From assembly GCA_015227615.1 (NCBI GenBank), contig JAALGZ010000014.1, positions 372,001 to 436,000 on the forward strand: a stretch of 64,000 bases of DNA. Reading direction: 5' to 3'. The notes below the pieces were generated by a model that saw only the letters and a list, made by a program, of their open reading frames with translations, searched no databases and was not told where the DNA came from. The translations under genes were made by a program, and so were the position numbers. This stretch comes from Labyrinthula sp. Ha. Lineage: Eukaryota > Sar > Bigyra > Labyrinthulida > Labyrinthulaceae. Positions 23,235 through 35,500 of this stretch are shown here, piece by piece. Position 1 is the first letter of the stretch; each line of letters starts with the position of its first letter.

Positions 23235-24116
23235 ATGTCTAAAACTGAGGACTTAAATAAAACGTGGGATGAGCAGTCAAAAGTGGCTGGATATTATATA
23301 AGGTGTGTGAGTAATCTATCCGCTCCAAAAGGCACAAAGTATATATGTGAATTAACGGGCTTACCAGCGACATGTGCCTTATGCACACCAGATGTGAGAT
23401 TAACTTTCTTCTCCGAACGTGAGGCGAAGGCATCTTGGGAGTCAATGTTGCATCTAATCCTTCCAGAACTAATTGTACTAAGGAAGAAAGTTAGTATCCT
23501 TGGCTCGGCACAAGCTAGGGCGGAAAGGGTAAAAGAAGTGGATGAAGCGAAACTTATTTGCTTGCAAAAGTGTTTAACCCTTTCCCTAGAAGCTCTGGCA
23601 ACAGAAAAGAAAAGTGAAAGACTTCATGATACAGGGTATCACTGGGCTTTACCACCCGCAAAGTATGCCGTAAAGATGGCAAAGCAACTATATGGACCAG
23701 AGGATTTAAGACTTGTATCTGCTCTACTTTCATTGGCCAAAGTCTATGCTGACATGGAAGAATTTTCCAAGGCACAGAAAAGCTTGGTGTTGTGTAAGTA
23801 TTCTTGCACGAGAGAGTTTGGTTTAAAAAAAGGCAATTCAGTACAAAAAGAAGAGGTTACAAGAATGTTAATCAACATATACGAGCTTTCTGCAGATATG
23901 TACTTGGCTGAAAAAAAGTACCCGCAAGCAGTCGAAGCAATAACAGAACAGATCTATTACAAATGTACCTTGAATAATAATCCATTGGATATTGCTGTTC
24001 TTGAGAGCTACAAGAAGCTGGCAAATGCATTTAACCACGCTGGGCATTTAGAAAAAGAGAAAAAAGTAGGTCTATTCTTAGAAAAGAGCTTTAGAATTAA
24101 GGCTAGGGAGCTTTAG
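23235..24116 (+). CDS. ZMYND12-like TPR protein, probable axonemal component
   Basis: A single exon encodes 293 residues. Near the N-terminus, CELTGLPATCALC (residues 38-50) is a partial zinc-finger-like Cys cluster where ZMYND12 proteins carry a MYND finger. The rest is helical with tetratricopeptide-like repeats: KMAKQLYGPEDLRLVSALLS followed by LAKVYADMEEFSKAQKSL has the same order and spacing as the LYG..S..LVPAYLLLAEA region of animal ZMYND12, and later repeats contain SADMYLAEKKYPQAVEAI. Animal ZMYND12 works with TTC29 in sperm flagella and intraflagellar transport, so the gene suggests a flagellated cell. It is shorter than animal homologues (about 365 aa). Its stop codon lies inside the 3' end of the convergent PFK-2/FBPase-2 gene, with a 14-base overlap. 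A generic TPR protein is the main alternative. Confidence 0.72.
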   Translation: MSKTEDLNKTWDEQSKVAGYYIRCVSNLSAPKGTKYICELTGLPATCALCTPDVRLTFFSEREAKASWESMLHLILPELIVLRKKVSILGSAQARAERVKEVDEAKLICLQKCLTLSLEALATEKKSERLHDTGYHWALPPAKYAVKMAKQLYGPEDLRLVSALLSLAKVYADMEEFSKAQKSLVLCKYSCTREFGLKKGNSVQKEEVTRMLINIYELSADMYLAEKKYPQAVEAITEQIYYKCTLNNNPLDIAVLESYKKLANAFNHAGHLEKEKKVGLFLEKSFRIKAREL

Positions 24117-25630
24117 GTGTTGGATCCAGCGCCACTCTTTCTTCCTTCCACCCTTGCATATCAGATTTGAGGATAATTAATGTGTGCAAAGGGATTGGAA
24201 GAAAAGGGACTTCAATGTCTTCGATATCCGCAAAATAGGAATACAAACATCTAAGCACCGCACGATGTGCAATAATAATCAAATCCTGCCGCATTCTCTC
24301 TATCTCAAAAATGACAGGTTCAAGCCTTTTCTTTACATCTACGTAACTTTCGCCTTGTGGATATCTCCAGTTTAACTTATCTCTTTGACGCGCTGAATAC
24401 TCTGCAAACATATTTACTTTAAATTCCGTATAACTCATACCCTCACAAACCCCCGCATCAATTTCAGATAAACAAAACCAGGAAACCCTCTTGTTACAGG
24501 TAATATATCGTCCAGTTTGGATTGTCCTTTTTAAATTTGAAGTGTACACGACGAGATCATTTGAAGTGAAATCATGCTTTGATTTTTTCCCTGGTCTCTC
24601 CCCATTTATACCTTCTTTAGCAGGAACGTAAATTCTTCCCATGTATCCTCCCAAAGCCTGCGCAAATTTATCACCCAGCTGAGTAATCCCGGAATCTCCG
24701 CCAAGTCGATCCTCTATATTATACTGACTTTCACCATGTCGTACAAGAAATATTCTTCGCTCTTCAGTATGCAGGTTAACACAAAAGGATGCGATTTTAC
24801 TTTCTATATATCCTTTTACTTTGTGCGTGACCATTGTCGCACCAAAATCTATCAATTTAATAAATGACAAGTCTTTAGATTCCTGTGGGTCAAGACTTTC
24901 GTATTCTAAATCCGTAGAGCTCAAAAACGATCTAAAATCCTTAAGCGCAGCTTCTTCTCCTGTTTTGTTAGAATACTTCTTCCTGTTTCCTCTTAAAAAA
25001 TTTTCCTCTACTTTTTCCATGTCTTCACAATACGATTCAATCCATAAAGTTCGATACGTATCATCAGTTTCTACATGAACCTTTGAAAATTGTTCCTATA
25101 TGTATAAAACAAAAAAACAGAAACGAAACCTCTATTTCTTCTTCGCACTCTGTTCTTTCTTGCCTTGTATTATTCTTAGTATCATAAATAGCTACTTGAC
25201 CACCTGACTTCAACCATTTCATCAAATCTGATATTGCAGCAGCTTGTGCTTTTTTTCTTTGCTCTTTGTTCATCATCCTTGATGAGCCAAACAATTTTTT
25301 TCTATACTTGCTTACTTCGAAGTGCATTGTCTTATTACCAAGCCACGAGAGATATCGCTCTTCAAGTTAGCAAACAGAAAATTTTACTAATTTTTCCTGA
25401 TATATTACTTTTTCCTCTTGCAGCTTTTCCAACGAGAAGAATGATCAGTTTTGTTCCATCGTTCATATATAGCATTTCCTCAGCTTGGATACTTTCAGGT
25501 ACTTTGTCTTCTAAAACTAAAAAAAAAGCGTGCATGGACTGTTTAAATCAGTTTTGGAATCTTCTTCTGAATTTATTAACAAATTCCATGCAGCTGCAAT
25601 GCTGCGCTTTTTTCCAAGTGGATTTGACAT
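24103..25630 (-). CDS. 6-phosphofructo-2-kinase / fructose-2,6-bisphosphatase (bifunctional)
   Basis: This enzyme makes and degrades fructose 2,6-bisphosphate, the regulator of glycolysis versus gluconeogenesis. Certain exons are 25359-25130 and 25095-24103, with introns of 28 nt (25360-25387) and 34 nt (25096-25129). The upstream exon ends at 25388. Kinase domain: P-loop ILLVGKAARGKSNISGKIK, spliced into RYLSWLG, then FEVSKYRKKLFG, GGQVAIYDTKNNTRQER (family DATNTTR) and LWIESYCED. Bisphosphatase domain: FLVRHGESQYN with the catalytic His at about residue 270, LKRTIQTGRYI, EIDAGVCEGMSYTEF and LIIIAHRAVLRCLYSYF, so all three catalytic residues are present. Total is about 480 residues. The start is uncertain: ATG at 25630 needs an extra 23-nt intron (25517-25539), while ATG at 25535 needs none. 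Confidence 0.93.
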
Positions 25631-28600
25631 TGAAATATTCAGTTAACGTCTAGATTTATTTATTATGTGTATTTTTTTCTTTTTCACGGAGTTGTTTCGG
25701 AAGAACCGATAAGTAAGAACATAGAATATAAAAAAGGAATACAACGACGTCATCAAGAAACTAATACAATAAGAATATATCCTGAACCAATCAAAATTTC
25801 ATAAAAATGTGAAGGAGCCAATGAAACCTGGATATGGGCACAAAAAAGAGGCATTATACGGGTCAAGACGACAAAAACTCAAATATCATAAGCTTCACTG
25901 CGTCTAGCTAGTAATTAGAGCATCTCTCGCGTATATGTTACGCCACATGGCCCAAGTATTTCCCACCGCTCTATCTATCTTTAAACCACCAAACGCCAAA
26001 GAATTTTTAGTGCCATGGCAAGAAACCATGCCTGGGGGTTGTTCTTAGTGGTTCAAGTCACACCCGAAGCAAGCAAGGGGTTTGTTTCAGTTAATTGCTC
26101 CTTTATAGATTGATAGGTTTCCAACCTTCAAGTAAGCCCCCGTAAAAAGTCAAAAACTCCTGTGATCAGCAAAAAACAGGATATACTAACCAACCCAAAG
26201 GGACATTCTTTCTTTAGGCAAGAATCCATCAGCACTCACCAGTTGAGAGCTAGTTTCGGAGAAAAGAAAAGTCCAAGGAAAAAATAAAAGTTTTACTGCG
26301 CTTGACACGTTCATTGATTTCCAACATATTCCTTTATCTATGAGAACTTAGTTTCATATGCATCATCCATGTCCTTTTCCTTTAAGAGGACGTACCTAAC
26401 GTGCTATTGGCAGGTGAATTGTCACCCTACGATTACACTCCTCCAAGTAGATGATACAACTAGCAAACCTGTCAATGCAAGCCCACTATGAGTTAATAAC
26501 AGACGCGGCTATTAAAAATAAACTTTATTTTTGCAATTATTTTTCCATTACATTGAGTAGTGAACAATTTATTTTCAGGCAAAAATAAGATTATTTCTTC
26601 AATATTTGGTACTAAGCAGTCAGTTATGTGGACATTTGATCATCGACATCGATAAAAAATATTTTCATTCACTTTACTTAAAAAGTCAACTCAACGCCAT
26701 TGCCACAAGTTCCATAACTGAGTAAGGACAAAATTAGGAGTAGAACAACAATTTTCACTGGGACAGTGACAGATTTCTGGCTTCAATGAACACCATGCTT
26801 AATAGCTCTTTCTTTGTTGATGTACCTCTCTTCTCCTTTTCAGAAGCTGTTCTGTTCTGAAAGCTGATAGGAAACTATTGAAAAATATTCTCAAACCCAT
26901 ATCCTGTTATTTTAGTGATTTCAAATTAGCTTCTCAGTCCTTCACAGGTTGTTGAAATTCTTCTGCACTTGTTTATTACACACGTCTATGAACCCAGAAT
27001 TCTTATAAAGCCACAAAACACCGTTCCTATCTCTTGGAGTTTTTTTATCGTGCCATTTACTTTAAACTAACTGACTATTATTTTGTGACTACTGTCGTTT
27101 TCTTGTTCATGATAGTATGTAATAGTTCTTACCTTCAACAGAACTTGGGGTGTTAATTCTAGTTCTTTCTTACACATAGATGTAAAATTTAAAAGCTTCC
27201 GTTCTCAGTTCTTGAGGAGTATTTCGTTTATTTTATTGCAGATTGAGTAATATCATTGGAAAGGACCATATTTTGGTGCTCAGATTTGTATATTAATGGT
27301 TTCAGAAACGGATCATATCTGTTTGTCCAATTATAGATTTGCCAATAACTATAGTTTTTGCCTCATAACCCTGTGCCATATATGTGTTTTACGGAACATT
27401 GCAAATACTGTCACTTCAATTTATTTTTAGTTTGTTCTTCTAAGTTTATCAGACAATGCTTGGTATCTGTAGCTACTCTACTATTTACAGATTGTATGAA
27501 TGGGAAAACTTTACCTATCCTGCTCCTCAGAAAGCTGAAACATATATTTTATGTTGATTCATGATTTTTTCGCAGAAGAAACGATATTTAGAATACCTCT
27601 CTGTATGGAATTTATGCTCCAGCCACAGATTCCTCTGCGTATACAGCGAAAAGTTGGTTCTGAATCGATCTTCATGGGCGAAAAACCACGTCATATAACG
27701 CAGAACCCTCCATTTGTTTGATGCAACAAATGTCAAATAGAGATGGGAGTATGCAACAGATTTTTCACTGGACTAAGATTAAGTCACTTTATACTTTTCT
27801 ACATTTTTTGGGAGATCATAAAATTTTTCAGCTAGGAATAGATTAGCATGCTCAAATATATTTTTTGAAATATTGAAAACAAACCTTTCATTCACATTCC
27901 GACTAAGAAGGATCACTTTACTAAATCAACAACCCCTAGCCTATATGTGAAAAAGAGTCTAACTATTTAGCCAACATAGTTACTGTGTAAATTTAGTGGA
28001 CTTGTGATAGTAACTTAGTCTCGTTTGTTAAAAGTGTTTACTTGCTTAATGATCTAGTACTTTGTATTTTTTCTAGTGCTGGCAATCGAATGAATCTCTC
28101 ATATGGTTACATCTAAAGTACACAAAAAATAACATCCAGTCTGAGATGTGATGTCTATCTACAAAATTAAGAAGAACGCAAAATGCGCTAAGATTTATGC
28201 AGGTTATCTCTTACAATAAATCCTGACTCGCAGGATGGAAATACATGTTGCATTTTCTTCAATTTGTTAAAGGGGAATAGAGGAACCAAGTTTAAAACCA
28301 ATATTATCTGATTTTATTAACTTTATATTCTTACCTTCCTAAGCCTCACAATAAATACTATATCTATACCTCAAGTTTTACAAGAGGCATTGAAGCAAAT
28401 ATTTCATATGGAAGTGGGTTCTTTACCATGCTGTTTAAAGTTTAAAAAATCTCATCCCGATATTAGTGGCAATTTGCTTAATGGGTTTGTTTTTTTATTC
28501 ACGTGCAAAACAGAAACAAAATCTAATTGATTAAGTGAAATAAAAAAAGGTCACATTGCTCAATATAAAACGCCTACTTAGACGAAATAAGCGTTGTTCA

Positions 28601-29986
28601 GAACGGAAATTTTGTATACTTTGTAAAAATTTCGAATGGGCTTGAAAGAAAGTGAAGCGCGCAACAAGGTACTAAGTAAACAGTAAGCGTTAAAGATATA
28701 ACGTTAAAGTGCACTCTTCTTATTATTCTATGAAAATATATAAACCTCTGGCTATAATTAAACTTAACCCTTGAAGGTTGGGTGGCCCTATGCCTTTAAA
28801 AATGGGCCCATGACTCGTCCCTCGATGAAGATGAGGTCTGATTTAATTCATTTTCCATATCTTGAACACATATACTTCCAAGTATATGTAAAAGTTAATA
28901 AGAAACTTCTGACATAATGTAATTATAATTTCAACACCATTAATCTTGAATGCAGAAATTGAAAAGATATAGACTTGAATTGAAGCCAAAATTTGAAATT
29001 CAAGTGTTTTAAACATAACAGAAAACATTTTAGTGCAATATATAAAAGTTGTTCCTGTTTTTTCTGTTCCTTTCAACTTAATACCTTTTTAGTTTCTTAT
29101 ATTTTCATTTCTAAGACTTGTTCTTTCCAAATAAATTTCTTTTCAAATGTTTCATATTTTAGTTGTTTGTTCTTTGCAATTGAATCCCTCTTCGAAAAAT
29201 GTCAATACTAGCATTCTTGTTGGTTTTCTATTTCCCTAATTTTCAGGGAATTGAATTTGGGTAATTTGAAATTTGCTCAATAGAATGCCGTATATATTTT
29301 ATACGTGTGCCAGAAAACCAAAATCGAGTAGATCAGGCACCAATACAATGAAACAAGGCCTTCTGAGGTAACTAGGCAATGAGACCAGGAAGTTAAGCTG
29401 AATAGAAGAGGTAAAGTTAGTGATTATTTACAATTACTGTAGCATAAATAGCTCTCAGTACACTTCAAACAGTGCGGAGAGTCTGTACTCATATTATATC
29501 TGGCCTCAAGGCCCAATTCTGTTCTAATTATTTTACCGAAAACGAAATAACAATGTGTAATTACTGCGAAATCTAATATCCATTAATTCAAGAAACAAAT
29601 TGATCTACACAAATTTCAAAGAGTATCAAAACGACTTCATCTTGTCAAGCTCATTGTTCAACAAATGCATTTGTTGTTTTGTATGAAATCAAACGTATTA
29701 TATGTAAAATTTAACTTAGCATATGATTCTTAGCTGAAAGTTCTCTTGGGGTAGTACTACTTTTACAACAACAACAAAAAATCGATACGTGTTTACAAAA
29801 TATAATTGTTCTTTATTACGAAAGCATATATCTAAAAATCTTTTAAGCTGATTTGAATGGAATTTTATCAGCTAAACATCTTGTAGCTAGCTTAAAAACA
29901 TCTTCCTGAGAATGAGTTTCTTTTTTTTTACCTTTTAGGATATGAAGCGAACTTTTCTATCAGAAATTAAAAAGAAATTAGAAGTT
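25631..29986. other. 4.4-kb gene-free desert
   Basis: I recognise no gene or RNA here. A short stretch near 25.9-26.1 kb is richer in GC and has a brief protein-like open frame. A 69-codon minus-strand frame at 27.5-27.7 kb has aromatic-rich protein-like composition. Neither can be assigned, and both could be debris of mobile elements. The rest is AT-rich without long repeats. Confidence 0.5.
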
Positions 29987-32521
29987 TCAAGATTTTTTGT
30001 TAATTTTTCTATTTATATAGGTCATTTCCTTGAATCCAATTTTGGTTTCTGTTTGCTGATATATGTCTATAATCTTTTCAGGACTAAAGATAAATCTTGC
30101 AAAGTATCTATATAAATATACTTCCCGAGGTTGATGTTCTTTTTTTAAATGCAATACTACGTTTGTAAAAGTTGTTAAAGTCAAAGGTTTTTCAAAATCA
30201 ATATGATCATCACTTTCCTTTGAAGGTATTATTCTAGTGTTTTGTACAAAAGGAATTAATTCTGGAATAATATAACTTTCTGTTTTTTCATCAAACTCTA
30301 ATAAAATCATACTACTCAAAGCAAGTTTTAAAACGTAGTTTCTTTCCTGTTCAGAATATTTTTTTAGGAGCATGTCAAATAAGTTTTTTCTTATAATTCC
30401 AGAATCAATATATTTTCTATATTCAGGAAAAATCTCTGAATTCAACCTAAAAGCAAGTTGATGAAGACTTGAATCCCGAATGAAACTTCCTAAAGCTTGT
30501 GCTATAAAAGAAGGTGCAAAAAATACAAAATTTAATTCTTCAGATAACTCAAGATTTTTATGATAGAAAATAATTCCTGCCTTTGAATAAATTTCAAGCA
30601 TATCATCCAAGTTTTCTTCAGTAAAGTTACAAACTTTTCCCTTATTCTTGAACTTTTTCACACTTATATAATTTGATTCTTCTCTACAATTATCCAAGAA
30701 TAAAACCCAAACACAAGGTAGTGTTAATTGACTAGAGTAAAAATTATTCACAACTTCTCTATACTTTGAAAGATACTTTAGTTTTTTATGAACCTTAGAA
30801 ATAGTTTTATCAGATGGATTTGAATTTTCTATCGGAAAAAAATGAACATGTTCTGTTCTGTTTAGAGCAAAATCCTTAGTGTTTCGCGATAAAACTTTAA
30901 ACAGTTTTAAACTTACTTTTTCCAGTACTTTTTTTCTATTTTTTCTAAGAAACAACTTTAAATGTGTCCCTATAAAAATAATAGGTGCTTTTGGTGCATT
31001 TTTTTCAACGCTGTTTAACCAAAATCTAAGTCTATTAATATCTCTTTCAGTTAGTTTTGTTAAGTCAAATACAAGAACATAAACTGCATTTTGGTTCATA
31101 AAAACATGATGAAGAGAAGAAAAAACTTCTTGACCTCCAAAATCAGAAACACGATAGAAAGGGGTGATTGATTTAAAAGTATAATTTGTATCTGTGAAGT
31201 AATCTAAAAAACTTTCATCTTGAAGTGTTCGTTTCAATAATTCTGTTTCAAATGGAATTAAATATGTAGAGGAATCGTTAATTTGATGGTATTTATTATA
31301 TTCCATAGCCAAAACATTTTTCACTCTCTGAACACTTAGTTCATATTTTGTTAATGGTTGAAAACTTTTATTATCCACTTTTAATATATTTGTATCTTCT
31401 AAAACAAGAGTTGAAGAAATATCTTTTAAAAATCTTTTTTTACAGAAAGTTCTTATAGTTGAAGTTTTTCCTGTTTTCGAATCGCCTAATTTAAAACATA
31501 AAAATAGAAATACCCAGAAATAATAGTTGTACTTCTTTTAAAGAAACCAAAGCTTCATATCGTTCTTTTAACATGGATCTTACTACTCTATACATATTTT
31601 TTTGATTTCTTATTGTTTTGGTTTTTGTTTTTAGGTATACAAGTGATGGATGTTTATAAACTAAACTTAATAAACTCTCCTCAAAAAATTCCATAGACTT
31701 TACAACAAACCTAAACAATAAGAAGAACACAAATTATACTCAAAATAAGAAATGGATCGGTTTTTCTTAAGAAAACCTTCAAGACCGTGCAAAATTTTTT
31801 CCTTTTCAGATTTAGAAGCAAATTCATTGTCTTCCCAAACACTAATGAATAAATAAATAGCTAATTTACTATAAGTTTTTTATTGCGTCAGTTTCTGAGA
31901 GAATTTGAAAGAGATTTGATAATGTAAAAGCACTCAAACTGTTGTAATAAAACCTATATAAAAAGTTAAAATGAAATTATACCACCAGTTTTTCACATTT
32001 TTTCTGTTGCGTACAAAATGTTTAAAGAATTTAGTAGATAGTATTCCACATGAGGAAAAGCTAAAAGTTAAAATAAAATCGGAAAATACTATATTTCGTG
32101 TAAGAAAGGAAATATATTATGCCTAGAGAGAGTTTTAAAATTCCCAGCACTTATTGCACATTTATCCAACCTACATGAAAAGAAATGAAAAGAGAATACT
32201 CCAGCTCCGAAACATTTGGAAATAGCATTAACAGCATCCCGAACAATTCTTCCAGTGAAAAAAGTGGACAATATTGAAACCTAAACTTCAATTAAACTCA
32301 AGTTTTCACCTTAATTTAGTAATATTTTTATTCCTGTCTGTCTTAGACAAGAATATGCTGATTTCATTCTTGAATGCCTTTGGCGGAACCAACTTTCCTT
32401 CATCGTATTGGTTTCCCCTGAAAATAAGTTTAAAGTCAAATTAGAACCATTTAATTTCAAACTTATTGGGATATCCTCTATTTTCATACTGTTTTTGTAT
32501 AGATTGTTCTTCAATTCTCAT
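29987..32521 (-). CDS. LRR-Roc-COR (ROCO family) GTPase, 9 exons
   Basis: Nine exons (32521-32448, 32417-32310, 32280-32200, 32170-32090, 32060-31983, 31953-31870, 31841-31740, 31710-31514, 31485-29987) join in frame to 767 residues. The introns are 30, 29, 29, 29, 29, 28, 29 and 28 nt. Residues about 20-200 are divergent leucine-rich repeats, nearly one per exon (for example SELELDKCAISAGNFKTL). The last intron splits the P-loop, and splicing gives LFLGDSKTGKTSTIR with the G1 Gly at 269. VSDFGGQEVFSSLHHVF (383-387 DFGGQ) is G3, followed by VLVFDLTKL and FWLNSVEKNAPKAPIIFIGT. The G4 motif reads THLK (about 442) where THxD is usual. COR-like sequence fills about 510-767. There is no kinase domain. 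ROCO proteins are regulatory GTPases that dimerise through COR. The start is the first in-frame ATG after a TAG. Confidence 0.88.
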
Positions 32522-35500
32522 AATTGTCTTATTCTATCTTTTGCCAATAATAGTCCCAGAAATTCTATAACTTCTAATGCCCGGGAACAAAAAATACTAA
32601 TCCTCATTGGCTCAAAAGAGCGAATAATTGATACATATTTAGAAGTATGAATAAGCTACTAGTCTTCGGTTTATGCAGATCAAAGGAAGAAAAAAAATAA
32701 ATTATAAAATAAACTAATACATAATTATAAACCATGAATAGATAAAATAAAGTAGGATGTAGTTCATATGCACGTTTGAATCTATAGGATTATATAGTTA
32801 TGCATGAACATATAATATGCTAAGTTTCTATTGCTCTTATGCAAACTGGAAAATACTTTTAAACAAGTTATTCGAATAAAGAATTCACCTCTGTTTTGCG
32901 CCCCCAATCCTTGCTTCATTTCATTTACTGGGTTCCGCTTGTGAGGTTGCTCAGCATTGTCAAGCTTAGGAGCTCAATGTCCATGACAAACATATGCTGA
33001 AAGTAAATACTAATAACAAGAGGAACAGTCTGGAATTTTTGAATGACTAATAAAAACGAATCTATGTGGAGATTAATATATATATATATATTAATAATAG
33101 AGCAACTACAATTGGTAATGACATAGGAGAAATCAGCGTTGATCGATCCTTGAAAAATATCGAGAATTGCCTTTAGAGTATTGCTTCTCAGATCAAACTG
33201 AATAAAAAATCTAGACAATCAAGGTTGGGTTGAATTCCTTCATTTCAAATAAGATTGTAGTGCTAGAAAATACAATGGAAAGGAATGGGTGGTTAGAATG
33301 ATTAGATATTGGAGTCTTGTGTCATTAAATCTCGTCACTTAGAGGCTCATTACTATTAGAAGATGGACAAAATTTTGCCGTAGAAGATACATGACACTGA
33401 TCAATAGTAGGGACTCAGTATGACTCCTAACTGCAAATTTGCTCCGCGTAGTGGACAATGTGGTGAAAACCGAGTTTCTCTTGAAGAAACTTTGATCAAG
33501 GAAAGAAACCCCTATTTTGAATGGCCAGTTGACCCAAGCTACTAACTTCTTAAGAGTATTACCTTAGTAATAAACAATCCTTATGCTATTAATAACTTTT
33601 TGGTTTTCTAGTATTTGATGCAATGTTCATATATTTGAGATGTGGTATCTCTACTACCTGTGTATCATAAGTTACTAACTTCGTGATCTATCTTGTACAC
33701 GTGATATAAACGACTTTAGCAAGAAATGTCTGCATTCATAAAACAATTGTTAATTTCAATTTCTACAAAAATTACACGTGTTAAAGTATGCTAAATAGAT
33801 TTCGCACGATTCTCGACGCGTATTAGGATTCCTAAGGTTTTTAAAGAAGACTTAATGGAGCTTAGGCTTTTTTGTAAGGTCTTATTAATCTGGCTATACT
33901 GAAAGGGTGTTTACTACGGAACTTCAAACTTATGAGTGGATTTTGCCTTCCGAAAACTTTCCAAAGTATGATTTATATTATTTTGAGATTGTGTATCACT
34001 AACATACTATTGGATTACTTGATCACTGGGCAAGCCTAGCCTTTTGTCTTCTTACTAGCTAAAACTACAGTTCCAAATTCCTAGAAAATTTCTCTAGAAC
34101 CAAGAACCTGTATATATAAGTATTTCAACTCATAGGCTAAGTTTCATTTTAATAAGGTCATTAAGCAATGCCCAAAGTTGCTCTAGCTAAAATAATTTTG
34201 CTCTCTAGTTTAAAGCAATTGCATGCCAAACAGATCAATATAAAGACTACAGAACTGAGCCAATGTATCTGCATCGGCTAGTGATACTAGTGTTACGTCT
34301 TGGTAGAGTAAAATTTTGAGTACTATTATGTATGCTTACACCTATCAATGTTAATTGATAACTAAATTCAATATTTTTGGAACGTTAATATCAACCATAC
34401 CTGGCTCTAACTTAGGAGAAAAAATCATCTTAAGTATTTCAAAGTAGTGTGAAAAGGGGAAACGCCAAATATTGTCTTCGGTGACCATATAAGTTGCCAA
34501 TTTTATTATGCTTCCCTACGACATTAATGGCTCATCCTATACAACTGAATATTAAAATGTTTTCTATGAAGCTCAAGTTTCATAATAATTCTATCCTATT
34601 TTTATTAGTGGTTGTTCTGTATAATTGAACGTGGGGTACAGAGGTGGTTTGATTGAATGACCAATCACTTCTCCAGAGTTTCTCTCCCAGAATATCATTC
34701 TTGAATTAAATCCGAAGAAGTGGACAACCCTGTTTTTGTAGGTAATGTGCCTTAAAGAACGTATTTAGTTTAGACAACAGGATGGACTGCGTTATGATAT
34801 CGTAACTTGGCTCAACGCATCTTTTGCTTAATTACACAACAGATAAATGCAACTCCCCACAAAAACTCTAGAAATATACAGTAAGGGGTACTACTTTCAC
34901 CCATTTCAGATAGCTTTTTAAGGCCAGGTGGTTTACCTATTCTACTTGTCTGGTGCTAAGTTCTGCAAATTCGTGCAAACAGACTGCACTCGGTATAGAA
35001 ATGGCAAATTTGAGTATAAGCTCTGGTAATGTTGCTATGAGGACGAAAACATAAAGCGCAGCAAAAATAAGCGGTTAAGGTTACTTAACGATAGTTTTCC
35101 TACTAAAAGAAGTATACTTTCGACAACTTGATATATTTAGAACACGATTAACCATTTTAAATATGTTAGCTGGTTTATTGTTCTACTCTCACGATGTTAG
35201 AAACGGTTTCAATATCTGAAAAAACTGCAGATGAATTGATGTATGTTGGCCTCTAACACAGGAGTCTTGCATCTATTTGTGTGAAAATTGTATATTTGAT
35301 TCTATTAATAATCTTGTATAGTTACTTAAGTAGTTATATTGCGAATTAAACAAGTTTTAAATAATTCAAAGTAGCGTAATTTTTGTGTATTGAAACAGTT
35401 ACTCAAATTTAGCAAAGGTATATCTGAAAATCAGCAGATCCATGTCACTTTAACTTTCATGTCAACAAATATACCACTTTCCCCTTACCTTTTTTATATT

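Noticed and set aside
25234-25653. 139-codon plus-strand frame
   Set aside because: Antisense to the kinase domain of PFK-2/FBPase-2, which has clear motifs on the other strand.
31842-31890. Apparent frameshift near a run of six A in the second ROCO gene
   Set aside because: A 28-nt GT-AG intron at 31842-31869 restores the frame and falls at the same LRR position as the other introns, so no frameshift is needed.
32408-32650. 80-codon plus-strand frame opposite the first exons of the second ROCO gene
   Set aside because: It is antisense to coding sequence supported by splicing and LRR pattern.
33074-33094. AT dinucleotide run (others near 44506 and 61609)
   Set aside because: Short simple repeats expected in AT-rich DNA; no array or origin-like structure around them.
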